DNA from: a bacterium
GTDB taxonomy: Bacteria; Ratteibacteria; UBA8468; B48-G9; DTJG01
Direction: 5' to 3'
DNA length: 36,168 nt
Assembly: GCA_021800535.1 (NCBI GenBank)
Contig: JAJYYV010000002.1
Span: 89,620 to 125,787 of the forward strand
Part shown: positions 23,917-32,326 of the stretch, one piece after another
Numbering within the stretch: the first letter of the stretch is position 1
How the letters are laid out: every line of letters starts with the position of its first letter
Made by a program: the position numbers and the translations under genes
Notes under the pieces: generated by a model
What the model saw: only the letters and a program-made list of their open reading frames with translations
The model's database searches: none
What the model was told of the DNA's origin: nothing

Positions 23917-26373
23917 TTATTTTTTTAAAAGGATAATGTCAGTCAGGTTTATAGGAATATTAAATACAATTCTACCATTATCTTTCTTAAAAGAGATTGC
24001 TCCATGTTTTATTGAAGAAACAGACTGATATCCTTTATCCGCAACTGATATTGTTAATTTATTTATTGGCTGCCGTGAAATATTTACCAGTACCAACGCA
24101 GCTCCTTTTTTAGATACTAATAGGTCTGCTTCAAATGCTTTTTCTGTGTTAAGAATTACATCTCTTTTTACTTTTGCTAATTTACATGGAAAATCTATTA
24201 AATTTCTTCCTCCTATAGGAAAATCTGTAACATAATGCGGCACTGGATTTGTCTGCGCTGTCCTGTCAAAAAAACTCCAGCCAGGCATAAATCCATAAGA
24301 TATTACTTCTCCTTTACCTACCTTGTTTTCTATTATTGCCGGCAAACCATCTGAAAATCTCCCTAATACATTTCCTTTTATATCTGAAAAAGAACTTTTC
24401 CTGTATAAAGATATATCAACCTGTTTTGTTATTCCTGTTTCTGCAGATAAACTTATGGTATCTGTTCCTTTTTTTTCATCTCCCTGTTGAATAAGGGTTT
24501 GTTTGGCTCCTGTTAATTGTTCAAGGCTATCTATAGGATTGTTATATTCATCTTTTGTTCCTGCCTGAGGGTCCATTACCAAAATTCCTCCATTTTCTAC
24601 ATATTGCTTTAAAGATGGATATATTGATTCTGGTAAACGCTCATCTACCAAATAAAGAACTTTATATTTGGAAAGGATATCTGCCATTTTATTTTTTTCA
24701 AGTAAAAGCTGATCATCACTTATAATATTTACAGGGTATTGTTCTTGCGCAAGAGCTATATATAAAAATTGTTTTTCCTGTCCGTTAAATCCTCCTGTAT
24801 CCCAGATTTCATCTGTTGTGCTGTATATTATTCCTACTTTGGATGTTACTGGTTGGCCTGGATATAATAGACTCTCTGCCTTTCCTGTATCTCTTATTAG
24901 TCTTGCTATTCCTTTATATTCTGAAAGACTGTCTGACCAGTAATTTTCTGTCGCTGCATATGTTGGTCCATAATCAAAAAAATAAATTGTTTTTACTCCA
25001 TGTCCTATTACAATCAACCCTTTCATTAATAGATTTTCACCTGCATCCATTGTAATGTAATATCCAAGTGGTTGATGATATATACTGGCTGCATTACGTA
25101 ATGTATCACAGACAAATCCAAGCCTTTGAAATAATCCATTGCCCCAGGATGTTATACCTTCATATAACCAGTCTTCACTCCACATTAGTGTTGTCGCATC
25201 TGTTAATCCTATGTTAAACCAGTCTATACTATTCATCATATTCCCGCCAAGAATAAGCGGATGGTCTGTAAAATTCGTGAAAGAAAGTGTTCCTGCCGGA
25301 TAATTTTCCTTTACACGCTCTGTAGCTTTTTTAAATTCCATTGCTGTAATGTATTCAAGATATCGCGCTGTCCAGTAGTATTCTTTTTTGGCTGCATCTC
25401 CATATTTTTTACCCCAGGTATATGCAATCTCTTTTATTTTTTCCTGGTCTGTTACTGGCACAACTGAACTCCAGTTATCTGTATTAAAATCTGCCGGCGT
25501 TAATCCTTCTGATTGAAGATATTTGTGAAATTCTCCAGCATTAATCTGAGAGACCCCTGCATGACCAGGTTCATCCATTAGACAAACCTGCCTTATTTCA
25601 TTAAATGCACCTGGATATTTCTCTGATATCTGTTTGTCTCTTTTTATATTATTAGGGTCTGCCATCCAGTTGTTATCATCATATCTGGTAAATCCAAGCT
25701 CCTGCTCTATCTTTAATGTTTCTTCATCCCAAGGATATGGTACTCCATTTATTCCAAGAATCTTGATTGTTTTTAATTCGTTTTCCGCTATCTGAGGGTC
25801 TGTATACTCAGAACCAAATCCTCCTGTAGCTGAAGTGTAAAATGAAAATTTCTTTGGAAGATTGTTTTGACTTAAATGTAAAGATTCCGCCATTTTTAAG
25901 TGTTGTTCTGAATTTTGTTTGATTGTCATTATATCTGTAGATGGATTTTCCCAATAATTCGGTTGTAATACTATTCCTACTATATTACCCTGCTGGTTTA
26001 TATTTATTGTTTTAAATACACTGGAAGGATTTGGTTTTGAAGCTAATTGTACTTCAAGATTTATTTGTTTTACTGGTTGTGGGTTGTATATCCTTAAAAG
26101 AATTGTTCCCCAATCTGAACCAATCTTTTCCCACTCTGAGTATGTATTCTTTTGAATCCATAATCTGGGATATGCTGCTCCGGGTCTGGGTATATTTTGA
26201 TATCCCACAGACCATGGGTCATGATGAATTACTGTGGTCACTGTGGCATATACCCCACCTATAGATATTGGCTTAAATCTGAGATATATATTTTGAGGCT
26301 GTTGTTCTGCTGTTTTTCCTGTTATACACCAAAACATCAAAATTATACCTATTATCCAGAGATATTTTTTCAT
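23917..26373 (-). CDS. Secreted GH42-like glycoside hydrolase
   Basis: The 818-residue protein begins with a standard signal peptide of about 22 residues (hydrophobic core then TGKTAEQQ). A beta-sandwich region covers about 25-140. The TIM barrel follows, with ILGINGVPYPWDEETL, TRYDDNNW and the motif CLMDEPGHAG (Asp267, Glu268), whose Glu is a candidate acid/base. Later VKTIYFFDYGP and a domain with VGIIYST, YPVNIISDDQL and GGILVMDP resemble the trimerisation domain of GH42 beta-galactosidases. The C-terminus ends in short beta strands. It should act in the periplasm or outside. The GH42 label is by architecture only. The 449-residue gene is upstream, and a purine-rich AAGGGGG site precedes the ATG. 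Confidence 0.7.
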   Translation of the reverse strand: MKKYLWIIGIILMFWCITGKTAEQQPQNIYLRFKPISIGGVYATVTTVIHHDPWSVGYQNIPRPGAAYPRLWIQKNTYSEWEKIGSDWGTILLRIYNPQPVKQINLEVQLASKPNPSSVFKTININQQGNIVGIVLQPNYWENPSTDIMTIKQNSEQHLKMAESLHLSQNNLPKKFSFYTSATGGFGSEYTDPQIAENELKTIKILGINGVPYPWDEETLKIEQELGFTRYDDNNWMADPNNIKRDKQISEKYPGAFNEIRQVCLMDEPGHAGVSQINAGEFHKYLQSEGLTPADFNTDNWSSVVPVTDQEKIKEIAYTWGKKYGDAAKKEYYWTARYLEYITAMEFKKATERVKENYPAGTLSFTNFTDHPLILGGNMMNSIDWFNIGLTDATTLMWSEDWLYEGITSWGNGLFQRLGFVCDTLRNAASIYHQPLGYYITMDAGENLLMKGLIVIGHGVKTIYFFDYGPTYAATENYWSDSLSEYKGIARLIRDTGKAESLLYPGQPVTSKVGIIYSTTDEIWDTGGFNGQEKQFLYIALAQEQYPVNIISDDQLLLEKNKMADILSKYKVLYLVDERLPESIYPSLKQYVENGGILVMDPQAGTKDEYNNPIDSLEQLTGAKQTLIQQGDEKKGTDTISLSAETGITKQVDISLYRKSSFSDIKGNVLGRFSDGLPAIIENKVGKGEVISYGFMPGWSFFDRTAQTNPVPHYVTDFPIGGRNLIDFPCKLAKVKRDVILNTEKAFEADLLVSKKGAALVLVNISRQPINKLTISVADKGYQSVSSIKHGAISFKKDNGRIVFNIPINLTDIILLKK

Positions 26374-26395
26374 TTTTTCCCCCTTGTTAAAAAAG

Positions 26396-27745
26396 TTATG
26401 GAGTAACTATTAATTTAATTTCTTTTTCTTCTTTATAGGATATTTTAAATTTCATTATACGGGCTAATCCGGGTGTAGTGTTTTCCTTACTGATTGCTTC
26501 TCCATCCTCTACTACATATATATAATGGCCATTGGGACTTATTGCTACATCATGTGGTGCAGTGAATTCTAAATTTGATGCATTTTTTCCAAATGAACCG
26601 AATGATGCTACATAATCAAATCCAAATCCTGTGTCTGAAAATTTAACTATTCTGCTATATTTTCTTTGAACTGCATATACACCATCCTCATGGTCAGAAG
26701 CCAGACCTCTTATATCATTTAGATTAATCTGCATTTTGGTAATAGGATCTGTAAAACTATTTAGTGAATAATTAGAAATTAAATAACCTTCCGGAGTTTT
26801 ATAAATAACTTTACCATTTTTATATGTTGTTTCATCAATTATTTTATGTAATCCTGTATAACTCCATGGACTACCAGGAGCCCAATATATTGCATTTTTT
26901 CCATCTGTAGTTATTGCATCTGCTGTCAATGGCTGGTCTTTTTGTTTTATCCCCCATAAGCCACCTGTATTTCCTGGTTTTCTTACATCCCAGCATAATA
27001 TAACATAACTTCCTGCATACAAATGACTTCCATTTATTCCAACCCATACCGGGTAATAACATCCATCTCCTGGTTTATATGGGCCATTCCAATAAGGATT
27101 ACCAGCTCCTCCTATATAATATAAAAGAGCTCCTGTTTTTCCATCATATACTCCTATTACATGACTGGTGGAATGTGTAAATGACAGATAAATACGTCCA
27201 TCGTTGCCAATACAAAATGAACCCCATAACGGCGCTGTCGTAGATTCAATAAAATTCTTTCCATTGATATCTTTTAACGGTTTCCCATCCGCAGTGAATT
27301 TGTATAGAATTGATGCCCCTTCGTCTAAAACATATAGATTGCCTGACCTGTCTGTCTGGACATCTGTTGGACTTATAATACCTGTATCTGAAATTATTCC
27401 ATCTTTCCCAAAACTTTTATCCAATGTAAAGGTAATCCCTGAAAGATATTTGAGGGTATATTGACCTGGTTTAACTTTTTTACCCCACTGGCCCCTTAGA
27501 TTCCATGGAACTACAATTGTTGTCTCTGTAGAACATTTATCTAAAATTGTCCTGACATACTTTCCTTTATTATTAAACACTTTTACTGCATGGTCCCCGG
27601 GTTTTAGATTGCCAAGTGTTATTACAAACACATTGCCTGATTGTAAAGACTCTGTTGCCGGGTTAACTGAAATTTCTACTGCGAATATAAATCCTGCCCA
27701 TAAAATAATTCCACTTATTATTCCTGCTATTATTTTTCTATCCAT
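26396..27745 (-). CDS. Secreted protein with FlgD-like Ig domain and beta-propeller repeats
   Basis: The 449-residue protein has a signal peptide ending near FIFAVEIS. Residues about 25-110 resemble the FlgD Ig-like fold (GDHAVKVFNNKGKYVRTIL, GQYTLKYL). The rest has NHL-like blades, for example SPTDVQTDRSGNLYVLDEG, SFCIGNDGRIYLSF and APHDVAISPNGHYIYVVEDG. Such proteins often bind glycans or other proteins on the outer surface; no catalytic residues are apparent. It is the first gene of the three-gene carbohydrate locus. A very strong AGGAGGAGA ribosome site precedes the ATG. Confidence 0.7.
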   Translation of the reverse strand: MDRKIIAGIISGIILWAGFIFAVEISVNPATESLQSGNVFVITLGNLKPGDHAVKVFNNKGKYVRTILDKCSTETTIVVPWNLRGQWGKKVKPGQYTLKYLSGITFTLDKSFGKDGIISDTGIISPTDVQTDRSGNLYVLDEGASILYKFTADGKPLKDINGKNFIESTTAPLWGSFCIGNDGRIYLSFTHSTSHVIGVYDGKTGALLYYIGGAGNPYWNGPYKPGDGCYYPVWVGINGSHLYAGSYVILCWDVRKPGNTGGLWGIKQKDQPLTADAITTDGKNAIYWAPGSPWSYTGLHKIIDETTYKNGKVIYKTPEGYLISNYSLNSFTDPITKMQINLNDIRGLASDHEDGVYAVQRKYSRIVKFSDTGFGFDYVASFGSFGKNASNLEFTAPHDVAISPNGHYIYVVEDGEAISKENTTPGLARIMKFKISYKEEKEIKLIVTP

Positions 27746-27833
27746 CTATACCATCTCCTCCTCTCCCTATCAGATTAATAATAAAATTTATATGCCTTTT
27801 TCTTTTATATATCGTTTTATATTTTAATTTTAT

Positions 27834-27861
27834 GTTATAATTAAATAATATTTGTTGTCAA
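27834..27861 (-). promoter_or_regulatory. Promoter of the FlgD-Ig/beta-propeller gene
   Basis: On the minus strand TTGACA (27856-27861) and TATAAC (27834-27839) are 16 bases apart, about 90 bases before the ATG at 27745. The leader is long and AT-rich, with the strong ribosome site near its end. Confidence 0.6.
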
Positions 27862-27953
27862 TTTTTTTTGTACGAGTTGAGTACAGAGTCAATACTTTTT
27901 TATTTAAAAATTAGATTAAAAATTCTAATATAAAAAATAATTGTTAAAATCTT

Positions 27954-28390
27954 ATGGATAAAAAAATTTTCTTACGCAATGCAATAGTTTTTGATTTTGA
28001 TGGAACATTAATTAAAAATGGTAAGTATAACAATGATAAATCTATACATATTATGTATGCATCCTGGGTATCCTGTTATGAAAATAAATTTAGAGAATTT
28101 CTTCAATCTGACAATATCAAATCAGATGTTTTCCACATGTCACGAGCATACATGCATTATCCTGGGGCTCCACGTTTCCAACAATTAGCCGCTATCGTAA
28201 ATGCACTTGTTAATAGATGTTATAAATCTGTTGATAACTTTTTAAAAATTTCCCTTCTTTGACAAAAATGTGGACATTTTCCCATGAAGAAGCAGCATTT
28301 ATGAAAGATAAAACACGTGAACTTCTTGAAATGTATGTTTCGGGATGTTCCATGACATTTTCACAAATTGTTAGTTGGATAAACCACTAA
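27954..28390 (+). pseudogene. Decayed HAD-family hydrolase
   Basis: The first frame encodes 102 residues beginning with the HAD nucleophile motif VFDFDGTLI and ends at TGA 28260-28262. A further open stretch lies in another frame from 28259 to the TAA at 28388-28390, with KMWTFSHEEAAFMKDKTREL and a GCSMTFSQIVSWINH tail. HAD phosphatases of this type normally have over 200 residues between these ends, including motifs II and III, none of which is present. An internal deletion plus a frame change explains the pattern. No ribosome site is seen before the ATG. It is very probably non-functional. Confidence 0.65.
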
Positions 28391-28415
28391 TTTTTACTTT
28401 ATACCAGAAGATAAC

Positions 28416-29494
28416 ATGTTTAAAGTTCAAAATACAAAAAAATATATTCAGATTGAAACTGGCAATGCAGTTTATGAATGGAATGCTCTTAGAGGAGGGT
28501 TATTGACAAATTTAATAGTTAAAGATGAAAAAAATAAAAATGGATGAATAATGGAGGTAGCAATGGTGAACCGATGGCAGATTATCGTGCTCATGATCCA
28601 GTTTGGCTCAAAGCATTTATCAAACGAGCCCATGAATTAAATATGCGTGTACTTCTTTATATCCGCGGAATTGAAAATTATGCAGCATATCAGAATTTTT
28701 TTGAAACCTATCTTATTAAAAATAGAGATGGACTATATATAGATTGGGCACTTCCATTTGCTATGGGATTTGCCAAAGCTACATCTAAACATTTTTCGGT
28801 ATATAATTATTTTATGTTCATACGGTCTCTTCGTAAAACAGTTGGGGAATATGGTATGCTAATAGACCATGCAATCCTTCAGACAGCAAGTTCCTATGCT
28901 ATTTTTGATGCAGCTATAACCGGAGAATTTTCTGTTTTGCATTCCGGACTTCTGGAATCTCCACTTATAAGCACCAGTTATGCAGGTATGTCATGTACAG
29001 GTATTCATCTTATAGCAGGTAATTCTCCTGATCGCGCAATATTCTCCGGACAAAAAGCAGCCGGTTTTGCCGCAGGATTAGGATGGGCAAATCATCCTTT
29101 TCTAGACCCAGATAAAGACTTTGCTTCATGTGCGGCTTTTACTAAACCGTTGTGGGATATAATTACCTCTCTTTCGTCCGATCCAATTAAAATGTTTAAT
29201 CCTTCAACTGAACCTATTTCTTTTGCTAAATGTACAAATGAAGCATTATATCCTATTGCTTATAAAGATAAATTTGGAAATGTTGTTGTTATTGTCGCAA
29301 ACTTAAGTGATAAGTCCATCAGTGATAAAGTTGAAATTAATATGTCTGTTTTAGGCATAAAATCCGGCAGTCTCCAGGTATTAAATATTCCCGGTACACA
29401 TGCGGTTATGGTAAAAAAAAATATTATTCTAATTAATTCAATGTCCCCTTACTTTTTTTGCGGTATATTTATAAATGGACAAAAAGCAAAATAA
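28416..29494 (+). pseudogene. Glycoside hydrolase with internal deletion and frameshift
   Basis: A first frame from the ATG at 28416 gives a typical glycosidase N-terminus (IETGNAVYEWNALRGGLLTNLIVKD split here as FKVQNTKKY and GNAVYEWNALRGG) and stops at TGA 28545-28547. A second frame from about 28541 gives 316 residues: RAHELNMRVLLYIRG, YIDWALPFAMGFAKA, LIDHAILQTASSYA, HLIAGNSPDRAIFSGQ and a C-terminal beta domain (FGNVVVIVANLSD). The two halves are in different frames and a large central part, including most of the barrel's first half, is missing. The original enzyme was probably a DUF6259- or GH36-related TIM-barrel glycosidase. An ORF finder would report the second half alone as a normal gene. 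Confidence 0.65.
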
Positions 29495-29518
29495 CTTTTC
29501 TTACAGTGTATAATGGGT

Positions 29519-29552
29519 AAACGTTCATGCCGAACATTCGGCCTGAACGTTT
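29519..29552. terminator. Strong perfect-arm palindrome between pseudogene and next gene
   Basis: AAACGTTCA (29519-29527) pairs with TGAACGTTT (29544-29552), and inside it GCCGA pairs with TCGGC around an ACAT loop, with a single T/C mismatch between the two stems. A long U-run does not follow, so it could be a bidirectional terminator or a protein-binding site. It is the most stable hairpin noticed in the window. Confidence 0.5.
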
Positions 29553-29575
29553 ATTCAAATTTAAGTTAAATACGT

Positions 29576-30400
29576 ATGGAGTATATAATTATCCTTCTTG
29601 GACTGATAGGAATTCAGAAATATTTATTCTATTTGCATGACGAATCAGAAGCTTTTTTCTTTGAACTGATTTTAAGTGAGATTGCTGCTTTATTTGGTAT
29701 AATTTTTTTAATGATTGAACTTTTCACAACCCAACTACTCCCAAACCCGCTCATTGTTTCTCTATTAATTTCTGCTCCTCTAATAGTATGGTTCATTCTT
29801 GAAGAAATAAGAAAAACAATAGAAAAAATAAAACAAAAAAATGAGGAAAATCAAAAAATACAGAGTCGACTTTTTACTATAGAAACGTCTAATACAGTAG
29901 AACTGATATATTTCTCTTGTATAGAATTAGCAGATATTTATTTTAAGAAAGGTATATATGATAAGGCACTTGAATTCTATAAACGAGCAGAGAGCATACT
30001 CAAAGAGCACGAAATCAATGATAATATTCATTTAAATCAAAAAATACAATCTGCAGAAAAAGAGTATAGAATTAAAACCAGAGAAATATGGATTTGTCCG
30101 GAATGTGGTGTGGAAAATTCCGGGGATAATAATATATGTAAAAATCCGGAATGTGGATATAGTAAAAACTTCTTTGTATGGACAATCAAGGATATCTTAA
30201 AAAACAAAGAAGATTTTAAAAAATGGATATTGCTTGGCATATTAATTATTTTGGCATTATTTGTAATTAAGTTAATATTAATCTTGTCAGTGAAATTGGC
30301 AACAATATTTCCAGGATTGGCTCTTGTATTTACTATATTAACACTTTTATTTTTGATAATTGGCGGAATTTTTTTAATTTATCTTTTCCGCATCTTTTAA
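29576..30400 (+). CDS. Membrane protein with coiled coil, TPR-like helices and zinc ribbon
   Basis: I do not recognise the family. The 274-residue protein has two hydrophobic helices at about 3-16 and 30-75, then a charged coiled-coil segment (EEIRKTIEKIKQKNEENQK). A TPR-like helix pair follows, IYFKKGIYDKALEFYKRAE. A four-cysteine zinc ribbon is formed by Cys174, Cys177, Cys188 and Cys193, with CPECG and KNPECGYS. Two more hydrophobic helices (about 218-274) finish the protein. The layout suggests a membrane-bound adaptor with cytosolic TPR and metal domains. It stands alone between a pseudogene and an oppositely oriented gene. Confidence 0.6.
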   Translation: MEYIIILLGLIGIQKYLFYLHDESEAFFFELILSEIAALFGIIFLMIELFTTQLLPNPLIVSLLISAPLIVWFILEEIRKTIEKIKQKNEENQKIQSRLFTIETSNTVELIYFSCIELADIYFKKGIYDKALEFYKRAESILKEHEINDNIHLNQKIQSAEKEYRIKTREIWICPECGVENSGDNNICKNPECGYSKNFFVWTIKDILKNKEDFKKWILLGILIILALFVIKLILILSVKLATIFPGLALVFTILTLLFLIIGGIFLIYLFRIF

Positions 30401-30522
30401 TATCAGGTGTATATCTACTTGGGGTAAAAATTTTAGTAAAAAATTGCGATGTTTTACCACTGAATATGTAATTAATTATACAAGAATATTTTTAAGTAAG
30501 AAAAAGCCTGAAAATTTGTATT

Positions 30523-32136
30523 TTAATATGCATTCCATGGATTGTAACGATCCACAACCAAATCATAAATATATTTGGTATCGTGATAATTCACTTTTGG
30601 CCACTCTCCGTTGATTATTTCGGAAAGTATTGTTCTATTGCCAAAACAACGCATTGGCTCCCATTCAGTACCTATGATAGATTCGGCATCCCAGAAAAAA
30701 CCTCCATCAAGCCCAGCGTCAAGTATCTTAGCCATATAACCAGCCCGTGCTGCAAGGTTTCCTTTTACCCATGCATTGCCAAGTACTATATTATCTGACC
30801 CACCAGCATATATTTTTGTTCCTAAAGATTTTAATATCTTTAATGGTTCTAAATGTTCATTCAGAACAGGATTATCCTTGTGTCCTGCACCAATCATAAC
30901 TGATTCAATGAATCCTTTGCTGACCAATATTTCAATATCCAATCCAAAAATTTTATTTTTTTCAAAATCACGGGGAACAATACATGAAAGCACCTTGCCA
31001 TGTTTGGAAACAAGTTTATGAACACGTGCAATAAAATCTGTAAGCAATTGATACCTTACAGAAAGCATTTCAGAACTATCAACTTCTTCTGGTAAAGATG
31101 GTTTTCTGCCATAAATTTGTTCAAAAGCATTAATTACTGGTTCTTCACAAATCATAAGAGGCAGTCCTCTATTGAAAGATAAACATAATCCTTCGGGTTC
31201 ATATTCAAGCACTTTTTCAAAATATGAAAGAATTTTATCCTGCACTTCAGGGTAAGCATAACTAATTCTTTTAACTTTATGACCAAATTCATCACAACAA
31301 TGCCATTGGGGATTTTCATTGAAAAATTGTGTTGTATAAGAATGTATGGGAAATGGAGCATAAAATGCACCAACTCTAAAGTAGAAATGTAATTCCATAC
31401 CAATTTCACGTGTTGCATCACGCACCACAGTTAAAGGATCAACACCTGCTGAAAGTACATTTCTGATAGACTGATTTAGTACCCAATGATTTGCGTAGAA
31501 GCTTTTAGAATCATCCCGTGGAACAATATCTATTCCAGATAAGTCTGCCCAGGTTCCAATAAGACCTCCACCATATAATCCCCAAATCATCCTGAAGAAA
31601 TCACTATCTTTAAAAGGAAGTATATGGCGGTAAATATCACGGGGACAATCAATTCCAGACCAGAATATACCATGTCCATCATTGGTTGCGATAAGATTCC
31701 TGCGTGAATTATATGGTTCACAAGATTCTGCTCTTAAATAAAAAACAATCAGCTCACGTGAAAGTGTTTTTCCATGTACCGGTGAAATATGAAGATTTTT
31801 TCCTGTAAAGTCAGCTGCAGGAAATGCATAATCACGTATATCTGAAGTGAAGCCTGGAATTTCGCAATATCCTTTATCTCCGTCTAACCAGACCCTAATA
31901 GATGGTGTGTGCGCAAGATAAAGCCGATGCCAGCCTTTTAAATTAAGATTTAAAACAAGTTCATTTGCAGAAGAATGTGCACCGGTAGCCAGACCCGTAC
32001 CTGCAAAATCATCAAATTTATATTCAAACGGTATCCATCCTATTCCTATATCTTTTGCTGGTTTGAATCCTCCGGTAACGAGTGATGGAAGATTTTTGAA
32101 TAGTAAGTGTTTATTGTTTTTGTTTATTATTTCCAT
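30523..32136 (-). CDS. Putative glycoside-hydrolase-like TIM-barrel protein
   Basis: I cannot assign a family with certainty. The 537-residue protein lacks a signal peptide. Its first 150 residues are beta-rich (GWHRLYLAHTPSIRVWLDGD, ELIVFYLRAE), resembling an N-terminal sandwich. The second part is barrel-like: GMELHFYFRVGAFYAPFP, EGLCLSFNRGLPLMICEEP, KVLSCIVPRDFE, KIYAGGSD and GGFFWDAESIIGTEWEP. The CEEP and WDAES stretches supply acidic residues that could be catalytic. Proteins of this look occur in Planctomycetes as GHL10-type or unnamed hydrolases. There is no clear ribosome site before the ATG; start uncertain. It follows the GH20-like gene by 190 bases. Confidence 0.5.
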   Translation of the reverse strand: MEIINKNNKHLLFKNLPSLVTGGFKPAKDIGIGWIPFEYKFDDFAGTGLATGAHSSANELVLNLNLKGWHRLYLAHTPSIRVWLDGDKGYCEIPGFTSDIRDYAFPAADFTGKNLHISPVHGKTLSRELIVFYLRAESCEPYNSRRNLIATNDGHGIFWSGIDCPRDIYRHILPFKDSDFFRMIWGLYGGGLIGTWADLSGIDIVPRDDSKSFYANHWVLNQSIRNVLSAGVDPLTVVRDATREIGMELHFYFRVGAFYAPFPIHSYTTQFFNENPQWHCCDEFGHKVKRISYAYPEVQDKILSYFEKVLEYEPEGLCLSFNRGLPLMICEEPVINAFEQIYGRKPSLPEEVDSSEMLSVRYQLLTDFIARVHKLVSKHGKVLSCIVPRDFEKNKIFGLDIEILVSKGFIESVMIGAGHKDNPVLNEHLEPLKILKSLGTKIYAGGSDNIVLGNAWVKGNLAARAGYMAKILDAGLDGGFFWDAESIIGTEWEPMRCFGNRTILSEIINGEWPKVNYHDTKYIYDLVVDRYNPWNAY

Positions 32137-32326
32137 ATTTTATTGAGATTTATTTTAGCGTAAAACCTATAATCGGAAATCTGCTATATTAAATCCAGCG
32201 GATATCTTTTTTATTTTTAAAAGACATTTTATTACAAAAAATAGCATGTATCAAAAAAATTTCTCCTTTTTCAATGCCATTTTTAAATTGATATGGCGTA
32301 TACAGGATAAAATAATTTCTTTTTTA

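Noticed and set aside
28544-29494. An intact 316-residue glycoside hydrolase gene.
   Set aside because: It lacks a domain-complete N-terminus; the N-terminal fragment is found just upstream in another frame, and the barrel is incomplete. It is treated as part of a pseudogene.
30423-30458. GGTAAAA and TTTTACC as a terminator after the zinc-ribbon membrane protein.
   Set aside because: The stem is only seven weak pairs with a 22-base loop and no U-run, so it is not distinguishable from background in AT-rich DNA.
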